From positions 1 through 49,831 of the forward strand of contig NZ_AUIH01000032.1 in the NCBI RefSeq assembly GCF_000423605.1: a stretch of 49,831 bases of DNA, read 5' to 3'. The notes beneath the pieces were generated by a model. That model worked only from the letters and a program-made list of their open reading frames with translations. It ran no database searches and was not told the DNA's origin. This document shows, piece after piece, positions 10,701 through 17,524 of the stretch; positions within the stretch are counted from its first letter, which is position 1, and the number at the start of each line of letters is the position of its first letter. The translations under genes were made by a program, and so were the position numbers. Origin of the DNA: Saccharospirillum impatiens DSM 12546. GTDB taxonomy: Bacteria > Pseudomonadota > Gammaproteobacteria > Pseudomonadales > Natronospirillaceae.

Positions 10701-10997
10701 ACTCACCCGATCGACCTGTCTGGCTGGGACGGTAACAACAACGGTACCATTGCTCAGAATGAGTTCGAAAACCAGTTTACTTTCACCGATGCCAACGGCG
10801 GCGGTGCAGAGATAAACACGGCCGACGATACTCATTCTCTGGAGGTTAGCAATGGCGGACGGACGTTGACGTTCACTTTCGTCATGGTTGGCAATGTTGA
10901 AGACGGGGATAACCTTATCGTCAACTCTGCCTGGGAAAGCCAGTGGGATGCATCCGAGACCTCGGCTCCTGCCAACTCCGACGTTGATTTCGAGTAA
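7731..10997 (+). CDS. Large acidic surface lipoprotein with Ig-like domains and an EF-hand loop
   Basis: A 1088-residue exported protein of unknown function. Residues 1-25 form a lipoprotein signal with a lipobox ending VLVGC; Cys25 would be lipidated, and the +2 residue is Gly, so outer-membrane sorting is expected. A Ser/Asn/Thr linker follows. Residues about 45-85 look like a carboxypeptidase-regulatory beta-sandwich (GLVTDTNGMPIEGATVYLGN), with a second such stretch near 165-250. Residues about 275-370 and 820-915 resemble bacterial Ig-like domains (FSETMAGIDVAGNS; INFNEAIAIDTSTQ). A canonical EF-hand calcium loop, DGNNNGTIAQNEF, starts at residue 1000. The protein is very rich in Asp and poor in Lys, fitting a saline or calcium-binding surface role. 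It stands alone with a strong terminator after it. Confidence 0.75.
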   Translation: MSEGIWNKKLLVAAVAAGTLVLVGCGEDDSTSSNSTNSAESSQYVSVNNPRGAITGLVTDTNGMPIEGATVYLGNQSVVTNAGGQYYFSDVAVSQTVRNDNDSYAQALALTIVPPAQYLKASVTVTPQAQIFNGSEANADSSEVTNPVTTFIDGFNASAGTAVLPEKMATVKGVLRSADSGEALAQVNLALDMISTASGVDQEQDQDGVVTSYGIESVTATTSATGAFEFSNVPADAFLKLAADGYTVSAQADTSDEYTPYELGNVKATKVLSEDTIAPWVKAVAQVVDQTATRGMLNDDVTTQFTIEFSETMAGIDVAGNSLLIRDVDGGAYLSHSASLNGKVLTVTLDSALVAGNEIDVLLLRDDFRDTAMPSNSVGTDKYDVATESLIDSPVEYDEDLITSVGSNYVRIKLKAYIEANQNAEAVDLTDTQQTEDVTGFGSLLQLQADNNAFLDVDDERDGIQQLNTADDNDSSNVADAAERMEDLAGAIAATVGYIDDTSVEANAAGIEFASTVADYYEMDVIGSNGLSKFNGLVNKRLVGATFDGGVANRFVSDVSEGEAVYLVVQGVEPGDIVTITPFDQFGYSGQAASLTLEDNVAPTTVLQKAYGVNADNNNGSVSSLQYGNGGEQSSTPDVEPGIPFLNITPRMLSVVDGTSDGTEELGVEGLLTLKPLFDLNLVNNIAGDANQGEYFIDELDFDAANIPGSTAGIYDAVAYGSWIADTAARTRTIGVAMSESVELTGTDPVADTTLNAAISNFVANNNVNIEDDGESTTADLVQFDITDVVTFGNQDHGSIIDFQASIQEASENAGSSNAKVVVGDALPPMVVSASYEGDEFVINFNEAIAIDTSTQIVLGGQTITMDIDTVNAFNGQTDKTVLSVLPSAWGDDLNRTAIFTLAQYNESDAASGSFPSDLYRHARLDFSDVEDVLGNSWNDFSIGNAADDNEFFFHQPDFAAIDETGTFRVTGTDDGTTLNSDTVSVQFTGTHPIDLSGWDGNNNGTIAQNEFENQFTFTDANGGGAEINTADDTHSLEVSNGGRTLTFTFVMVGNVEDGDNLIVNSAWESQWDASETSAPANSDVDFE

Positions 10998-11038
10998 TCC
11001 CTCTCGAAACCGGGTGGCCGCGGCCACCTGAACTTGAT

Positions 11039-11070
11039 GGCCCGAATCGTATGATTCGGGCCTTTTTTTT
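11039..11070 (+). terminator. Rho-independent terminator of the lipoprotein gene
   Basis: A perfect 10-bp stem, GGCCCGAATC (11039-11048) with GATTCGGGCC (11053-11062), closes a GTAT loop and is followed by eight T (11063-11070). It lies 42 bases after the lipoprotein stop. Confidence 0.92.
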
Positions 11071-11101
11071 GCCTAACTATTATTGTCAGTCGTTCAGCCG
11101 T

Positions 11102-11126
11102 AAAAAAACCCGCCAGAGCGGGTTTT
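11102..11126 (-). terminator. Rho-independent terminator of the fumarase gene
   Basis: AAAACCCGC (11105-11113) pairs with GCGGGTTTT (11118-11126) over a 4-nt loop. On the minus strand the stem is followed by a T-run (complement of the A-run at 11102-11108), ending fumarase transcription 20 bases after its stop. It sits back to back with the lipoprotein terminator. Confidence 0.85.
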
Positions 11127-11146
11127 CATCGAAACGACATTCGTCG

Positions 11147-12661
11147 TTAGCTTACTTCTTTGGCCAGAATCTTGGCCGCCCATTCTTTGGGACCCGTCTG
11201 GTGAACCGAGCTTCCCTGAGTATCCACGGCCACTGTGACTGGCATGTCTACCACATCAAACTCGTATATGGCTTCCATTCCCAGGTCTTCAAAGGCGACG
11301 ACGCGGGCTTCGCGAATCGCTTTGGATACCAGGTAAGCCGCACCACCGACCGCCATTAAATAAGTGGCCTTATGACGGGCAATGGACTCGATGGCAACCG
11401 GCCCACGTTCGGCTTTACCCACCATGCCGATCAAACCGGTATGTTCGAGCACGGTATCTGTGAACTTGTCCATCCGGGTGGCCGTTGTCGGTCCTGCCGG
11501 GCCTACCGCTTCATCACCCATGGGGTCTACCGGGCCGACGTAATAGATCATCTTGTTGGTGAAATCTACCGGCATTGGCTCGCCTTTGCTGATCATATCG
11601 ACCATGCGTTTGTGTGCCGCATCGCGACCGGTATACATCTTGCCGTTAAGTAACAGGGTTTCACCGGGTTTCCAGTCGAGCATCTGGTCTTTGGTCAGGG
11701 TATTCAGATCGACTCGACGCGCTTTGGGGCCGGCATCCCAGACGATGTCCGGCCAGTCTTCCAGCTTGGGTTCTTCAAGCTTGGCGATGCCGTTTCCGTC
11801 GAGCACAAAGTGAGTATGGCGGGTAGCCGCGCAGTTGGGGATGATCGCAACGGGTTTGTTCGCTGCGTGGGTCGGTGCGTCCATGACTTTAATATCGAGT
11901 ACCGTCGTCAGGCCACCGAGACCCTGGGCGCCGATGCCCAGCTTGTTCACTTTTTCGAACAATTCAAGCCGCAGTTCTTCACCGCGATTACTCGCCCCAC
12001 GTTCCTGCAGTTCCTGAATGTTAATCGGTTCCATCAGGGATTCCTTGGCCATCAGCATGGCTTTTTCGGCCGTACCGCCGATGCCGATGCCGAGCATGCC
12101 GGGCGGGCACCAGCCTGCGCCCATTTCCGGAACCACTTTCAGCACCCAATCTACGATCGAATCGGAGGGGTTCAGCATGGCGAATTTGGACTTCGCCTCG
12201 CTGCCGCCGCCCTTGGCCGCTACCTGAACATCAACGGTATTACCGGGCACCACTTGGGTGTGAATAACCGCCGGAGTATTGTCTTTGGTATTGGTGCGCT
12301 TGCCGTCCGGATCGGCCAGCACGGAGGCGCGCAGAACGTTGTCGGGGTGCAAATAGGCTCGACGAACGCCTTCGTTGACCATGTCTTCAACGCCCATGGT
12401 GGCGCCTTCCCAGCGAACATCCATGCCGATTTTCAGAAATACGGTCACGATGCCGGTATCCTGACAGATGGGGCGGTGGCCCTCGGCGCACATGCGACTG
12501 TTGATCAAAATCTGGGCCATGGCGTCTTTGGCGGCCTGGGATTCCTCGCGTTCATAGGCCTGGTGCACAGCCTGAATAAAGTCTTTCGGGTGATAGTAGG
12601 AAATAAACTGCAAGGCGTCTGCGACGCTCTGGATAAGATCGTCCTGCTGAATGACGGTCAT
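11147..12661 (-). CDS. Fumarate hydratase, class I (iron-sulfur)
   Basis: A 504-residue cytoplasmic TCA-cycle enzyme that interconverts fumarate and L-malate using an oxygen-sensitive [4Fe-4S] cluster. The three expected cluster cysteines are visible: C66 in ICQDTG, C185 in GWCPPG and C277 in PNCAATRH. The N-terminal part (to about 280) is the alpha domain and the C-terminal part (from about 310, with the KMYTGRDAAHKRM motif) the beta domain, fused as in FumA/FumB. Length is close to FumA-type enzymes. It is monocistronic, with its own terminator, and divergent from the crotonase-fold gene across a region holding a palindromic repeat. L-tartrate dehydratase is a related alternative, but the single-chain form fits fumarase. 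Confidence 0.93.
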   Translation of the reverse strand: MTVIQQDDLIQSVADALQFISYYHPKDFIQAVHQAYEREESQAAKDAMAQILINSRMCAEGHRPICQDTGIVTVFLKIGMDVRWEGATMGVEDMVNEGVRRAYLHPDNVLRASVLADPDGKRTNTKDNTPAVIHTQVVPGNTVDVQVAAKGGGSEAKSKFAMLNPSDSIVDWVLKVVPEMGAGWCPPGMLGIGIGGTAEKAMLMAKESLMEPINIQELQERGASNRGEELRLELFEKVNKLGIGAQGLGGLTTVLDIKVMDAPTHAANKPVAIIPNCAATRHTHFVLDGNGIAKLEEPKLEDWPDIVWDAGPKARRVDLNTLTKDQMLDWKPGETLLLNGKMYTGRDAAHKRMVDMISKGEPMPVDFTNKMIYYVGPVDPMGDEAVGPAGPTTATRMDKFTDTVLEHTGLIGMVGKAERGPVAIESIARHKATYLMAVGGAAYLVSKAIREARVVAFEDLGMEAIYEFDVVDMPVTVAVDTQGSSVHQTGPKEWAAKILAKEVS

Positions 12662-12794
12662 GAAGGGCTCCTCTGCCGGTCTGCTCGGTGGCGCGAAGTG
12701 TACAACACTTTTTCGGGAATCGGGTCAGTACAAAAGCATTAACTTATCATTCAAATTCCGGGGCTAGTTGAGCGGTCTTGGGCCGCGGAGGCCA

Positions 12795-12972
12795 CCGGTT
12801 ATGCCTCTGAGGGGTCGGCGTGAATCCGTCAATGGCGGTCCGACGTCTCGGGTCTAGGCCGCAGGATATGAATCTCCCCGTGGGATTCACCCTTCGGGCT
12901 CGCTGCGCTCATGCTAAAACGCTCCTGGCGTTTTAGTCCATGCTGCGGACTCCCCCTCAGAGGCACAACCGG
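12795..12972 (+). repeat. Palindromic intergenic element, copy A (with internal insert)
   Basis: Outer arms 12795-12814 and 12953-12972 are inverted repeats of 20 bases with one mismatch. The core between them starts GGGGTCGGCGTGAATCC and contains CTAGGCCGCAG and later CATGCTGCGGACT, as in the other copies. Unlike them, about 70 extra bases separate the two halves of the inner hairpin. The insert holds its own perfect 9-bp hairpin, CTAAAACGC at 12914-12922 with GCGTTTTAG at 12928-12936. The element family is not one I can name. Confidence 0.8.
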
Positions 12973-13037
12973 CACCCGCTTACATTGTGCAAAGCTCAAA
13001 TCTTGATCTAATAAGGGTGAGGCTAACCCAATGGCAC

Positions 13038-13065
13038 TTGCAAAATTCAAACGCTCGTTTAAATT
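13038..13065 (+). promoter_or_regulatory. Candidate sigma70 promoter of the crotonase-fold gene
   Basis: TTGCAA (13038-13043) and TAAATT (13060-13065) are separated by 16 bp and lie about 30 bp before the start codon. The match is moderate and no start site can be verified. Confidence 0.35.
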
Positions 13066-13095
13066 GTAGGGTATCGGAAACCAACAGGAGCTCCC

Positions 13096-13851
13096 ATGAG
13101 CGAGATTATACAGCGGGTGCATAACGGCGTGCTGGAACTGACGCTGAACCGCCCCGAAAAACGCAATGCCCTGACTGAGGCCATGTACATTGAGTTGAAG
13201 CATATACTCGATGAAGCCAAGCATAATCCCGAAGCGCGAGTCGTTCTGTTGTCCGGTCAGAAGTTCTGTTTCACCGCCGGTAACGATCTGAAAGATTTCA
13301 TGGAACACCCGATGGAAGACGACGATGCTCCGGTGCTGCGCTTCTTGCGCACCATGGCCGACTTCCCCAAACCCATTGTTGCCGCCGTTAACGGGCCTGC
13401 CGTTGGCATTGGTACTACCTTATTGTTGCACTGCGACTTGGTATACAGCGGCGACAGTACGGTGTTCCAACTGCCGTTCGTTAATTTGGGGCTGGTGCCT
13501 GAGTTCGCGTCGTCATTTCTGTTGCCATTAAAGGTGGGTCATGTCAAAGCGGCCGAATGGCTGATGCTGGGCAAGAGCTTTGGGCCTCAGGAGGCGCTCG
13601 AAGCGGGTTTGATCAACGCTGTTTTTGGCGACGAAAATTACCTTCAGGCTGCCCATCAGCAGGCGCAGCTGTTGGCCGCCCAGCCGCCCAAGGCAATTGA
13701 GTTGACCAAAAAACTGATGAAGCAGCATTTTATGAGCATTACGCTGAATACCATTGATGATGAAGCTCGCCATTTTCAAAAACAGCTGAAAAGCGATGAG
13801 TTTCGTCAGGCCGTCAGCGCTTTTTTTGCCGCCAAGTCGGGCTCTGAATAA
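13096..13851 (+). CDS. Enoyl-CoA hydratase/isomerase family protein
   Basis: A 251-residue crotonase-fold enzyme acting on acyl-CoA thioesters. The N-terminus ELTLNRPEKRNALT is typical. The two oxyanion-hole segments are visible: FCFTAGNDLKDF near residue 60 and GPAVGIGTTLLLHCDL near residue 100. The GNDLKDF version and the LGLVPE segment near residue 135 resemble the enoyl-CoA delta-isomerase branch (ECI2-like/PaaG-like) as much as the hydratases, so an isomerase role in unsaturated fatty acid or aromatic degradation is possible. It has a strong AGGAG site. Its 3' end overlaps the convergent benE gene by 38 bp. No beta-oxidation partners are adjacent. Confidence 0.88.
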   Translation: MSEIIQRVHNGVLELTLNRPEKRNALTEAMYIELKHILDEAKHNPEARVVLLSGQKFCFTAGNDLKDFMEHPMEDDDAPVLRFLRTMADFPKPIVAAVNGPAVGIGTTLLLHCDLVYSGDSTVFQLPFVNLGLVPEFASSFLLPLKVGHVKAAEWLMLGKSFGPQEALEAGLINAVFGDENYLQAAHQQAQLLAAQPPKAIELTKKLMKQHFMSITLNTIDDEARHFQKQLKSDEFRQAVSAFFAAKSGSE

Positions 13852-15031
13852 GGCGGGCCAGGTAGCGTCGTTCGCGAATCAGATAACCGAACACCAGCCC
13901 CCAGAATGCGCCGCCTATACCGAACAGGGTGACATTGCCTACGGTGACCAGAAAGGTCACCAGGCTTGCTTCCCTTTCCTGTTCCTCCTGTAGGGCATTT
14001 ACCAGGCTGTTGGCAATGGTGGGCAGCAGCGCAAGGCCGGCCAGTGTCATGATGTAGGCCCCGGGCAAAGCCTGAAACAGGGCGATAACCGAGGCGGCGA
14101 GCAAGCCCAGCAATGCGTAAGTGATGCCCGCGGACACCGCAGCGGTATAACGCCGTTTGGGGTCCGGGTGAGCATCAGACGTCATACAGATGGCGGCCGT
14201 AATGGCGGCAAGGTTCAGGGCGAAGGCACCGAAAGGGGCCAGCACCAGGGTCGTCAAACCGGTCCATTTCAATACGGACGAGGTGGGTGAGTGATAGCCA
14301 GCCGCGGTCAGGGTGGCAATGCCTGGCAAATTCTGTGAGGCCATGGTGACTACAAACAGCGGTAGGGTCAGGCTGAACATTGCTTGCCAGCTAAATTCCG
14401 GCCACTGCAGTACCGGGCGTGTCCACGACCAGGCCCAGGCATTGTCAGCTACTTCATTCAACGCCAGTGCCAGTACCAACCCCACCAGTGCCACCAGCAG
14501 AACGGCATAGCGTGGCACCCACAGCCGCGCCAGAAAATAGACGACTGCCATGGAGCCTGCCAATACCGGTGCCTCGGTCAGTGAGGTCGCTGCATTCACG
14601 CCAAAGGGGAACAACACGCCAGCCAGCATTGCACTGGCCAGGGCTGGGCTCAGCTTCTGCGTCAGTCGCTCGGCCTGGCCGGTAAAGCCCGCCAGTGTGA
14701 TGAACACCCCGGTCAGTATAAAAGCACCAATAGCCTGAGACAGTGAAAAGCCGGACAGGCTAACGATCAGTACCGCAGCGCCCGGCGTTGACCAGGCGGT
14801 TACCAGCGGCAATCGGTGTTGCACCGACAAGCCAACGGAGGTGATGCCCATACCCAGCCCGAGTGCCCAGAGCCAGGAGCTGGCCTGGGCCGGCGTCGTA
14901 CCGGCCGCTTCAGCCGCCTGAAAGATCAAAACCGCTGAGCTGCTGAAGCCAACCAAAACCGCAACGACACCCGCGCTTAGGCTACTGAGTGACACATCGT
15001 GCCAGAATTGACGCCAAATGGGCCTGCGCAT
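13814..15031 (-). CDS. benE: BenE-type benzoate/H+ symporter
   Basis: A 405-residue inner membrane transporter of the BenE family with about twelve hydrophobic segments. Family features include an N-terminal SLSAGVVAVLVGFSSSAVLIF segment (first 20 residues only would fit in TM1) and the LPLVTAWSTPGAAVLI stretch. BenE proteins import benzoate or related aromatic acids by proton symport; no aromatic-ring degradation genes are in the window, so the substrate could differ. It has a GGAGAA ribosome-binding site. It is divergent from an XRE-cupin regulator, the usual partner of solitary BenE genes, with twin operator-like repeats between the two. The 3' end overlaps the convergent crotonase gene by 38 bp. 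Confidence 0.9.
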   Translation of the reverse strand: MRRPIWRQFWHDVSLSSLSAGVVAVLVGFSSSAVLIFQAAEAAGTTPAQASSWLWALGLGMGITSVGLSVQHRLPLVTAWSTPGAAVLIVSLSGFSLSQAIGAFILTGVFITLAGFTGQAERLTQKLSPALASAMLAGVLFPFGVNAATSLTEAPVLAGSMAVVYFLARLWVPRYAVLLVALVGLVLALALNEVADNAWAWSWTRPVLQWPEFSWQAMFSLTLPLFVVTMASQNLPGIATLTAAGYHSPTSSVLKWTGLTTLVLAPFGAFALNLAAITAAICMTSDAHPDPKRRYTAAVSAGITYALLGLLAASVIALFQALPGAYIMTLAGLALLPTIANSLVNALQEEQEREASLVTFLVTVGNVTLFGIGGAFWGLVFGYLIRERRYLARLIQSPTWRQKKR

Positions 15032-15056
15032 GGTCGGTTCTCCGTGGTTTCAGGGT

Positions 15057-15114
15057 TGTGCGTTATAGCGTACAATCGTGCTAGCCTAGCAGCGTGCGTT
15101 ATAGCGCACAAGCG
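15057..15114. promoter_or_regulatory. Twin operator-like repeats between benE and the XRE regulator
   Basis: Two near-identical 18-bp copies, GTGCGTTATAGCG-C/T-ACAA, lie at 15058-15075 and 15094-15111, 36 bp centre to centre in the same orientation. Each is itself an imperfect palindrome around TATA (TGCGTTATAGCGCA in the second). They sit in the 106-bp region between two divergent starts. They are best explained as binding sites for the adjacent HTH protein, controlling both genes. This is inference from position and symmetry. Confidence 0.65.
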
Positions 15115-15137
15115 TTCAGTGACCAGGAGAGATTGCC

Positions 15138-15680
15138 ATGTCGGATATACAGCAGCAGTTCGCTCACCGGCTAAAGGAGTTGCGCGCGGCGCGTGGCTGG
15201 AGTCTGGCTAGAGCGGCGACTGAAACAGGGGTCAGTAAAGCCATGTTGGGGCAGATAGAGCGGGGCGAGTCGAGCCCCACTTTGACAACTTTGTGGCGGC
15301 TGGCGAAGGGGTTTGATGTTGGGTTCTCTACCCTGATTGAACCAGTCGATGCGAGCTCGGGCAGTTTTCAGACGCGGGTGACGCCGCCGGACAGTGCATT
15401 GACGGTTAAAACCCTGCTTCCTTTTGTAGCCGATCTGCACACTGAAATGCTGGACGTTGAGATTGAGGCGGGTGGCATGCGCGAGTCCGATTCTCACCGC
15501 CAGGGTGTGATCGAATGCGTTCTGGTTCAGTCGGGCGAGCTAGCGGTTTACAGTGATGCCCGGTGGCACCGGTTGCAGGCGGGCGATGCGTATCGCTTTC
15601 GGGCCGATCAACCGCACGCCTACCGCAATGAATCACAGGACAAGCCCGCTCAGTTTCTGAATCTATTGGTGTATCGATAG
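15138..15680 (+). CDS. XRE family regulator with cupin domain
   Basis: A 180-residue regulator. Residues about 8-65 form an XRE/Cro-type helix-turn-helix (LKELRAARGWSLARAATETG, then VSKAMLGQIERGESSPTL), and residues about 105-178 a small cupin with the pattern GVIECVLVQSGELAV and a final His-containing strand. HTH-cupin proteins of this size bind operators through the N-terminal domain and sense a small ligand or metal with the cupin. It is divergent from benE with two repeated operator-like sites between, so it probably controls benE and itself. A strong AGGAGA site precedes the ATG. The effector is unknown. Confidence 0.92.
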   Translation: MSDIQQQFAHRLKELRAARGWSLARAATETGVSKAMLGQIERGESSPTLTTLWRLAKGFDVGFSTLIEPVDASSGSFQTRVTPPDSALTVKTLLPFVADLHTEMLDVEIEAGGMRESDSHRQGVIECVLVQSGELAVYSDARWHRLQAGDAYRFRADQPHAYRNESQDKPAQFLNLLVYR

Positions 15681-15727
15681 CCAAGCCGTCTGTTGAAATT
15701 TGCCGAATTTCAGCAACCTGTTAGGGT

Positions 15728-17317
15728 TCAGAACAGGCCCAACTGAGGCCCGTCGTCTGGCTGGGGGTCTGTATTTTCTTTGTTTTCCGAGTCAGCGGGC
15801 GTCGACTGAGAAGGCCCGGTGGTAGGCGCTGTGATCGTCTCTGATACCGGTGCCTCGGTCTCTCGCAGCCAGCGTTGCTCCTGCTGTTGCAACCAGGTTA
15901 ACACTTGCTTCAAATCCTCCCGATCCGGGTGTTTTTCGATCAGTTGCTGCGTTGCGATTAGAGCATCACTGAGCGTTAGAGTGCTGCCCCAGTCCGGGTC
16001 AGTCAGATGGGTCTGAACCTGGTGGCGCCACTGGGTTTGCTCACCGGCACTGAGGCTATCCGGAAAATGCCGGGCGCGGGCAAGTAATACCAGGGCTTGC
16101 TGACGATCGTCCTGTAAACCGTCTGCCAGGCCCGGCCAGGTTTCGGGGTGGCGGTTAGCGCGCCTGATCTCGTTCAGAATGCCGCGATCATGGTCGCCTA
16201 TGAAACCCTGATATAGCGCTTGCTGTGGATCGGCCGGGGCAGGGCGGTCGGTGGTTTTAAACACTTCGCGGGCCAGCGATACCAGGTCGTGCCAGCGATC
16301 AAGAATTGCCAGATGCCGGGCGATGCGGGCGGGCTCAATACCAAAACGTTCACAGGTGGCTTCATCGAGCATTCGGTAGGGGGCAATCATTGGGCACCGG
16401 TTCAAATGCAGGGTTCGCAATGGGGGTCTTACGATGCCCTCAGGCAAAGATTCAGTGGGGCTGTACAACCAATTGCGAACGTCATCGGCGTTGTGGTCCA
16501 GTAGCCAGCCGGGATCCTGCATCAGGTCCAGAACGATGATTTCATTGCGCCGGTCGGGGTGCTCCATCAATGGAACCTCTATCGTCAAGCAGCCCTGGCG
16601 AGCGGGGATTCGGCCGCTGACGTGGAGCATGGGCTGGCGCGACTCCAGCGGTAGTTGCCGGCGCACCTCATGCTTGAACCGCAACGACAAGGCGTAGTTG
16701 AACAACTTGGGTTGCCGGTCGCGGATCAGCCGCGCCAACGCAATGGTCGCCAGAACATCGCTGACCGCATCGTGTGCTTTGGCGTGTTCTATGCCGTTGG
16801 CGGCTGTTAGCTGTTCCAGTTTAAAAGAAGGGTCTCCGTTTTCATGGCGTGGCCATTCGATGCCTTCCGGGCGCAATGCGTGGGTCATGCGCACCACATC
16901 GAGCAAATCCCATCGGCTGTTCTGATTGCGCCATTCGCGGCTATAGGGGTCGAGCAGGTTCCGATAGAGCAGAAACCGGGTGAACTCGTCGTCGAATCGC
17001 AAGCTGTTATAACCGACAGTGCAAGTACCGGGTTCAGACATGACTGCATTAATCCGGCTCGCCAGTTCCCATTCGGTCATGCCCTCCTGTTGGCACTCGC
17101 CCGGCGTCAGGCCGGTGATCATCACCGAGCCCGGGTCGATGACGGCATCTGGCAGCGGCTTGCATTTCCAATCCATTGGTTCGCCAATAATGTTCAGGTC
17201 GGCATCGGTTATCACCGCTGCAAACTGGGCGATGCCATCCCGGGCCGGGTTAATGCCCCAGGTTTCATAGTCGTACCAGAGGAATTGCCGGGGAGCTGTC
17301 GGGGAGGGTTTGGGCAT
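15728..17317 (-). CDS. sbcB: Exodeoxyribonuclease I
   Basis: A 529-residue 3'-5' single-strand DNA exonuclease that works in recombination and mismatch repair. The DEDDh active site begins with WYDYETWGINPARD, giving D16 and E18; the YNSLRFDDEF segment holds the second acidic motif and EHAKAHDAVSDV the final His and Asp. After the exonuclease domain (to about 200) come the SH3-like and helical SbcB-specific domains (RLIRDRQPKLFNYALSLR). The C-terminal tail from about 490 is a low-complexity Thr/Pro/Asp stretch ending PQLGLF, longer than in E. coli ExoI. The gene is divergent from a DUF349 gene, an arrangement also seen in pseudomonads. The E. coli enzyme is about 475 residues. Confidence 0.95.
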   Translation of the reverse strand: MPKPSPTAPRQFLWYDYETWGINPARDGIAQFAAVITDADLNIIGEPMDWKCKPLPDAVIDPGSVMITGLTPGECQQEGMTEWELASRINAVMSEPGTCTVGYNSLRFDDEFTRFLLYRNLLDPYSREWRNQNSRWDLLDVVRMTHALRPEGIEWPRHENGDPSFKLEQLTAANGIEHAKAHDAVSDVLATIALARLIRDRQPKLFNYALSLRFKHEVRRQLPLESRQPMLHVSGRIPARQGCLTIEVPLMEHPDRRNEIIVLDLMQDPGWLLDHNADDVRNWLYSPTESLPEGIVRPPLRTLHLNRCPMIAPYRMLDEATCERFGIEPARIARHLAILDRWHDLVSLAREVFKTTDRPAPADPQQALYQGFIGDHDRGILNEIRRANRHPETWPGLADGLQDDRQQALVLLARARHFPDSLSAGEQTQWRHQVQTHLTDPDWGSTLTLSDALIATQQLIEKHPDREDLKQVLTWLQQQEQRWLRETEAPVSETITAPTTGPSQSTPADSENKENTDPQPDDGPQLGLF

Positions 17318-17524
17318 GGGTTCCGGTGTCCTGTCGGAGCAGTAGTGCTCTGTCCTGCTTGGGTTTACACTGTGGTGTCAGTCTTTTTGCTTGGCTGAAT
17401 ACAGTGGTCCGCACAGACGCCTGACAATGGCGTCATATACGCATAGCCTATCATTGATGGGCGTTTCCGGCACGGTGAACTCGCGTTCCCGGCCTGGCTT
17501 AGTGGCAATCAGGGAGATCGTTTC

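Larger units (their letters stand above)
12662..13095. other. Divergent intergenic region with a palindromic repeat
   Basis: This 434-bp gap between fumarase and the crotonase-fold gene carries repeat copy A at 12795-12972. The fumarase side (12662-12794) is AT-rich and should hold its promoter. The other side (12973-13095) contains a candidate promoter at 13038-13065 and an AGGAG ribosome-binding site just before the start at 13096. Open frames across the repeat have no coding character. Confidence 0.6.

Noticed and set aside
11810-12742. Long plus-strand open frame opposite fumarase
   Set aside because: It lies wholly antisense to a clear class I fumarase with all cluster cysteines; its translation resembles no family and has no ribosome-binding site of note.
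15681-15727. Hairpin TGAAATT/AATTTCA between the XRE regulator and sbcB
   Set aside because: It lacks a T-run in either direction and has a weak AT-rich stem, so I did not call a terminator.
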